64,000 nucleotides of DNA from Mucor racemosus (taxonomy: Eukaryota > Mucoromycota > Mucoromycetes > Mucorales > Mucoraceae), in NCBI GenBank assembly GCA_027405735.1, contig JAPEHQ010000005.1, positions 1,612,001-1,676,000 on the forward strand. Reading direction: 5' to 3'. The notes under the pieces are model-generated. The model saw only the letters and a list, made by a program, of their open reading frames with translations, did not search any database and was not told the DNA's origin. A program made the position numbers and the translations under genes. Below are positions 59,950-64,000 of this stretch, piece after piece. How positions within the stretch are numbered: position 1 is the first letter of the stretch; every line of letters starts with the position of its first letter.

Positions 59950-62900
59950 CTTCTTTAAACCTACTACTTTAGTTTACGATTGTCAGTTGGAAAAAGATTT
60001 GTTTTCAGGTATAGCCACAACAATCAATACTATGGTTATTAGACAAGACATGAGGTTATTCTTTTTTTTTGTTTCTATATCATTTGAAATTTTATCACTT
60101 TTCTGGAAGATTTTATAGGTTTGTAGCCAGTTCTAGCTTCTTATTGAATAGATATAAATATTATTGCCTTCGATCTGATCTGGTAATCAAGAAATACGTT
60201 CAACAATACAGTAGTAAACAATGATATTTGATATTAAAATGTGTTTAAATAAAAATATCAGTCTTTAATATAGACTGCTACATATATGAAAAACATTAGT
60301 TTCTTATGTTATTAGAATGCGTATTCAGATAAAACAAAAGAATACCATCTTGATAGTCTGATATGCCTTATCAAACGGTGAATATATCATTGGAAAATAT
60401 GAAAACAAAAAGAGAGAAACAACACACATAGAAAAGGGGTTTCAAGGCTTTACATTATTTAGCGCAATTAAAACCCTGTTAAATTGCTCATTTCAGCCAA
60501 TGTAAAAACAGCATCACAATGCATGAACTATATATTATTAAACAAACTAGGCAATATCTGTTATCATAGAAGCATGCATTTTTTTACCAGAAAACCCGTC
60601 TGTGGTATCATACATTCATTAAAAAATTACAAAAGCGAGCCGCAGAGCGACACCGTAATTGAGCATAATAGCAAGATTGAATAGCTAAGTCTACTATGGT
60701 ATATCTAAGTTTTAAATAAAAAAGCGTTTTTTTTTTTTTTACTTTTCTTATATTTAACCATGTACGGTCTGAAAATTCAGACTTTGTAGCGGACATTTTT
60801 GGGGCTCATTTTCATCCTTACCAACACTCATGATTTTGATCAAAAAATAGAAAAATCAAATTTTGATACCAAAATCAACGTTTAAATATACTACATTGTG
60901 AGAGAAAATTGTAGCTATGAGTAATACACATTATATAAAAGCTCAATATTAAATATTAAATAATGACACTTTGTACTTTTGCTCAAAAAACGGTTTTTTG
61001 GCTAAAGGATTTTCATGTAATATTTTGCAATAAAAAGGGTTGTTATTTTCTATTGAGCAGATAGAGTGCTAAATTCTGTATATGTGTATATTTTTTGTTT
61101 TTATAATTGGTAGTATAATTAACTCTAGATTTGCAAAACCAAAAAAAAAAAAATTAAAAAATGTCAAAATTGATGATCTGGACAAGAATAATTTTCTAAA
61201 TTAATATTCCGCATATAAGCCTTGTAAGTCTTAAAAATAAGAGATTTTATAATACTTGATAAATTTTTCAAAAAATTATGATGCTGTATCCACTTGATTC
61301 AAGCTTATTACTATAAATGTTTATACATGTTACTATTGTGTGATAGTTTATCTGATGATGATACAACCTTGCTTTATAATTATTGCATTAGAGATTATTT
61401 ACATTGTGCTTTAATCTTACGTTTCCAATATCATAAACATAAACATGGCCATCACTGAAACCTATTGCCGTCTTTTTATTTTCGTTGTCCCAAGCCAATT
61501 TATTCAATGCTTTACCAGAACCAACGTAAGTACTTAAAAATGGTTCCTCGGTATTTTCATTCAAATTCCATAAACTAAATTGACTGGTTCCATCTACAGT
61601 AGTAGTATCAAACGTATCATCAGCCCGCCTTATGATAAATGTCAATCTCAAATCAGAAACATCCCATTGTCATTGTTATAAGCTATAAAAAGCTTGATTT
61701 TTAATAATACAGCAATTAAATAATAAATAAAAAAAGATGATAGTAATAGTATATAATGAGTATTTAATATCTAAGTAAGTTTAATAAAGTATGCTTTTAA
61801 ACCCTTTTAAAAATTCTAAGGCAAGCTCAACATCTTGGTCCTATAATTTCTATCCATCAAAGTGTTGCAATTTTAACTACACAATAAATGCACTTTTTAT
61901 CAATCTTGAGCTAGTAGATGTACATTGGGCATCAGTTTTTCACCGGTTACATTTTCTCTGATTCATTAATATTCAGTTATATTGAGCGATAGTGTATTAA
62001 ATTACAATTTTCTAGTTTACTGTTGATAGTTTTTTGTTATTGCTTAAAAAAATTCATGACCCTATTATTATTATTACCATTTAAATTATAATTGTTAAAC
62101 TGATTGATTCATACAGCAGTATATCATATTACTATTTCGATCGCATTGGTAGAGAAGATTATACAATTGATGTCTGCATTTAACACTGGTGGATTGGAAA
62201 GTTGGTGTCTCTCTTTAGTTTGATGAATAATGCGTACTTTGGTTTTCCAGTATAATTCTAGGTTGCAGTGGAATTACATACTAAAAACGCTTGATAAAAA
62301 TAAAACAACCTAAATTTCAAGTGTCGCTCATAAAATATGATGCCACTTGAAATGTGAACAACGAGAATAAACAAACGCTTCAATTGAACACAATAACAAA
62401 CGCATGCTAAAAATATGAAATACCCTTTTTGAACCATACATGTCGTGTAGATGATAGCACCCTTGATCACGGCGCAATCAATTACAAAAATGACATATAT
62501 ATATCAAAACAGGATTCTATCCAAATCAATAATGATAATAAACAAAGATATTAATTTAGTCAACTACTCATCTATATCGAAGTTGCACTATCAATATAAA
62601 TAAGATTCAAGCATATAAAAACTACCCCTTAAAAATCAAGGTTACATAAAATAGATATAACAGAAATAAACAAAACAACCATTTCCCAAAAAGATCGATA
62701 TTGTCACACTTGACATACAATCCCTTATGGTCAATGCTCTACACAATTTACCCCTTGAAATATCAAATCAATAACAATGTACTCAAAACTGGAAGATTAC
62801 TAAATATATATCCATTCAAGTCTGATGGTATCCAAGTTCTCCAAATCACTATAAATACCCTCATACTTTTCAATTATTTTAACTCTTCAGAAATCTTTTG

Positions 62901-63000
62901 TAATAAAAACTTTAGCTGATTATAATTGTATTTCTACTGCTTTTATTTTTATATTTTTTTTATTTTAGTAAATAATAACATCGTAATTTACTGCAAGTTC
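59950..63000. repeat. Composite duplicon, partial copy 3
   Basis: The core (about 59970-61365) and the dynein-bearing tail (to about 61990) are followed by a spacer block (about 62265-62880) and the first 100 bases of another core, truncated near 62997. There is no second exon fragment and no family A follow-on. Confidence 0.8.
61421..61668 (-). pseudogene. Dynein intermediate chain exon fragment, copy 3 (open)
   Basis: The frame is open over 82 residues, from a Trp-Asp-Val-Ser-Asp start through TFIIRRADDTFD, FSLWNLNENTEEPF and ALNKLAWDNENKK to DGHVYVYDIGN, then a donor-like GTAAGA. It is the best preserved of three copies, but nothing continues the protein on either side, and a stop precedes it. 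Confidence 0.72.
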
Positions 63001-63088
63001 TTCTCAACGAATATGAATCCAAATGACCTGCCGTTGCAACGCCAGGTACTTCTAGCGCTGATCCACAGAATTGCAAGAGGTTTAGCCT

Positions 63089-63623
63089 TGTCGTATATTT
63101 TCAGGTTTGATAAATAATACTTAAAAAAGAATACAATCAAAAGAGAATGAGTAATGAATCGGTTATTCAACTGTATAATAATAAAAAAAAGATATCGTTC
63201 ATTTAGATATAAAAGTATGGTCTTTTATATTGATGTGACATTGTGATCCTGAGTTGCAATTTAAGGCACTATTGAACCATTAGATCTGTTTGATAGTAAT
63301 ATATGATGGATTGAAATGGATCAATCATGATTTAACTGTCCTTGCAGAGATTGAGAGTTGCTTTATTTCAATGCTGCGCTAATTGTGCTTGGATGTTGAT
63401 TTGATAGCTACTTGATTGATTAACCGCTGGAATGAAGTAATATGGTGTCATAATTGATGTCCAAGTGTTCTTGGTAATTACTGGATTAAACTTAGTACGC
63501 TAGGAGTTTCTTATATCTGATATCAAGACTTTGCACTTCAATACATGTCGTAGTCAATAGATTGTGAGATTTATAGATACTGTTGTAGAAGGTGATACAT
63601 ATGGTACTTGGTGGCATACAACA
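63089..63623 (-). mobile_element. Type 2 LTR, reversed (535 bp)
   Basis: It starts TGTCGTATATTTTCAGG and ends GGCATACAACA, matching the full length of 36650-37186 in reverse. No target duplication is visible (AGCCT against TAGTA), so the flanks may have been rearranged. Confidence 0.75.
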
Positions 63624-63624
63624 T

Positions 63625-63930
63625 AGTATATGATTCATATTTTTGCCAATGGTCACTCTTCCAAAAAAAAGCCGAACAATCTCCGGAAGCGGCCATCTAA
63701 TAATATTTTCAGGCTTTAAATTTTTAGAAAAAATTACCGGACAGCCCGGACCCGGTTGTTTAAATATTCCAAGCAGCTATAAGATGCAGGTATCGAAATT
63801 TTATACAAAAATTAAGGTTCGACTGTATTGCTATTAATTATTCAAAGGCTTATTTTAAGTAAAGCGTAAATACCACCTACAACATCATTATTAGCCTAAT
63901 AACGGGTTTAACTTGAAAAGTATAATATGA
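63625..63930. repeat. Dispersed repeat shared with 34.3-34.6 kb
   Basis: It repeats the GCCGAACAAT...ACCGGACAGCCCGGA block and the AGCAGCTATAAGATGCAGG segment. It may be the left end of a further duplicon copy running off the window. Confidence 0.7.
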
Positions 63931-64000
63931 TACAACCGGATTCAAAAAAAGTCCATAAAATCACAAATTTAAAGCATTTATATATAAAAGCACTACGGCC

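Noticed and set aside
63013..63111. Short frame starting MNPNDLPLQRQ, similar to a reversed stretch near 58.18 kb
   Set aside because: Only about 30 bases are shared, and the frame runs into the LTR; too short to call a gene.
1..64000. tRNA, rRNA or CRISPR arrays
   Set aside because: No cloverleaf-type B-box, rRNA core or regularly spaced direct repeats were recognised by eye on either strand.

Overview
The window is nuclear DNA of a fungus. Its genes carry short GT-AG introns (mostly 49 to 76 bp), the intergenic DNA is very A+T-rich, and the gene set is fungal: a Pho85-type CDK, CCT6, COQ9, an insulin-degrading-enzyme-type protease, eL18, and a cyclic-nucleotide-binding/F-box/LRR fusion. 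The intron style and repeat load suggest an early-diverging fungus, perhaps Mucoromycota; that placement is inference. Exon boundaries below were read by hand from splice sites, frame continuity and family similarity.

There are three gene islands. Island 1 (about 4.2-9.4 kb) has a small coiled-coil protein, a Pho85-like kinase, CCT6 on the minus strand, and a divergently transcribed SANT/trihelix-like nuclear protein. Island 2 (24.4-31.9 kb, all minus strand) has a secreted protein with C-type-lectin-like domains, a malonyl-CoA-synthetase-like (ACSF3-type) enzyme, and a nine-exon M16A metalloprotease. Island 3 (46.0-56.2 kb) is densely packed with alternating strands: cNMP/F-box/LRR protein, a basic charged protein with a possible SAS4/PEHE-like segment, a three-RRM protein, a PAS-like protein, COQ9 and eL18. 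Convergent pairs have about 50 to 230 bp between stop codons; divergent pairs share promoter regions of about 200 to 750 bp.

The rest is repeat DNA. An apparently identical inverted repeat of at least 1,435 bp flanks island 1 and runs off the left edge. A composite repeat of about 9-10 kb occurs at 14.0-23.2 kb and again at 34.6-45.1 kb, with a shorter third copy at 59.9-63.0 kb. All three carry a broken dynein-intermediate-chain exon, and two carry a second broken terminal exon. These duplicons are riddled with solo LTRs, several nested, most with TG..CA ends and clear 5-bp target duplications. No gag/pol reading frame was seen for any LTR family. Two pogo-like MITEs with TA duplications, a decayed Tc1/mariner copy and a 54-bp-arm hairpin complete the picture.

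The genes do not form a pathway. They are mostly housekeeping genes between repeat blocks. The most novel-looking gene is the 812-residue cNMP/F-box/LRR protein. The most novel-looking structures are the long inverted repeat and the amplified host-exon fragments.
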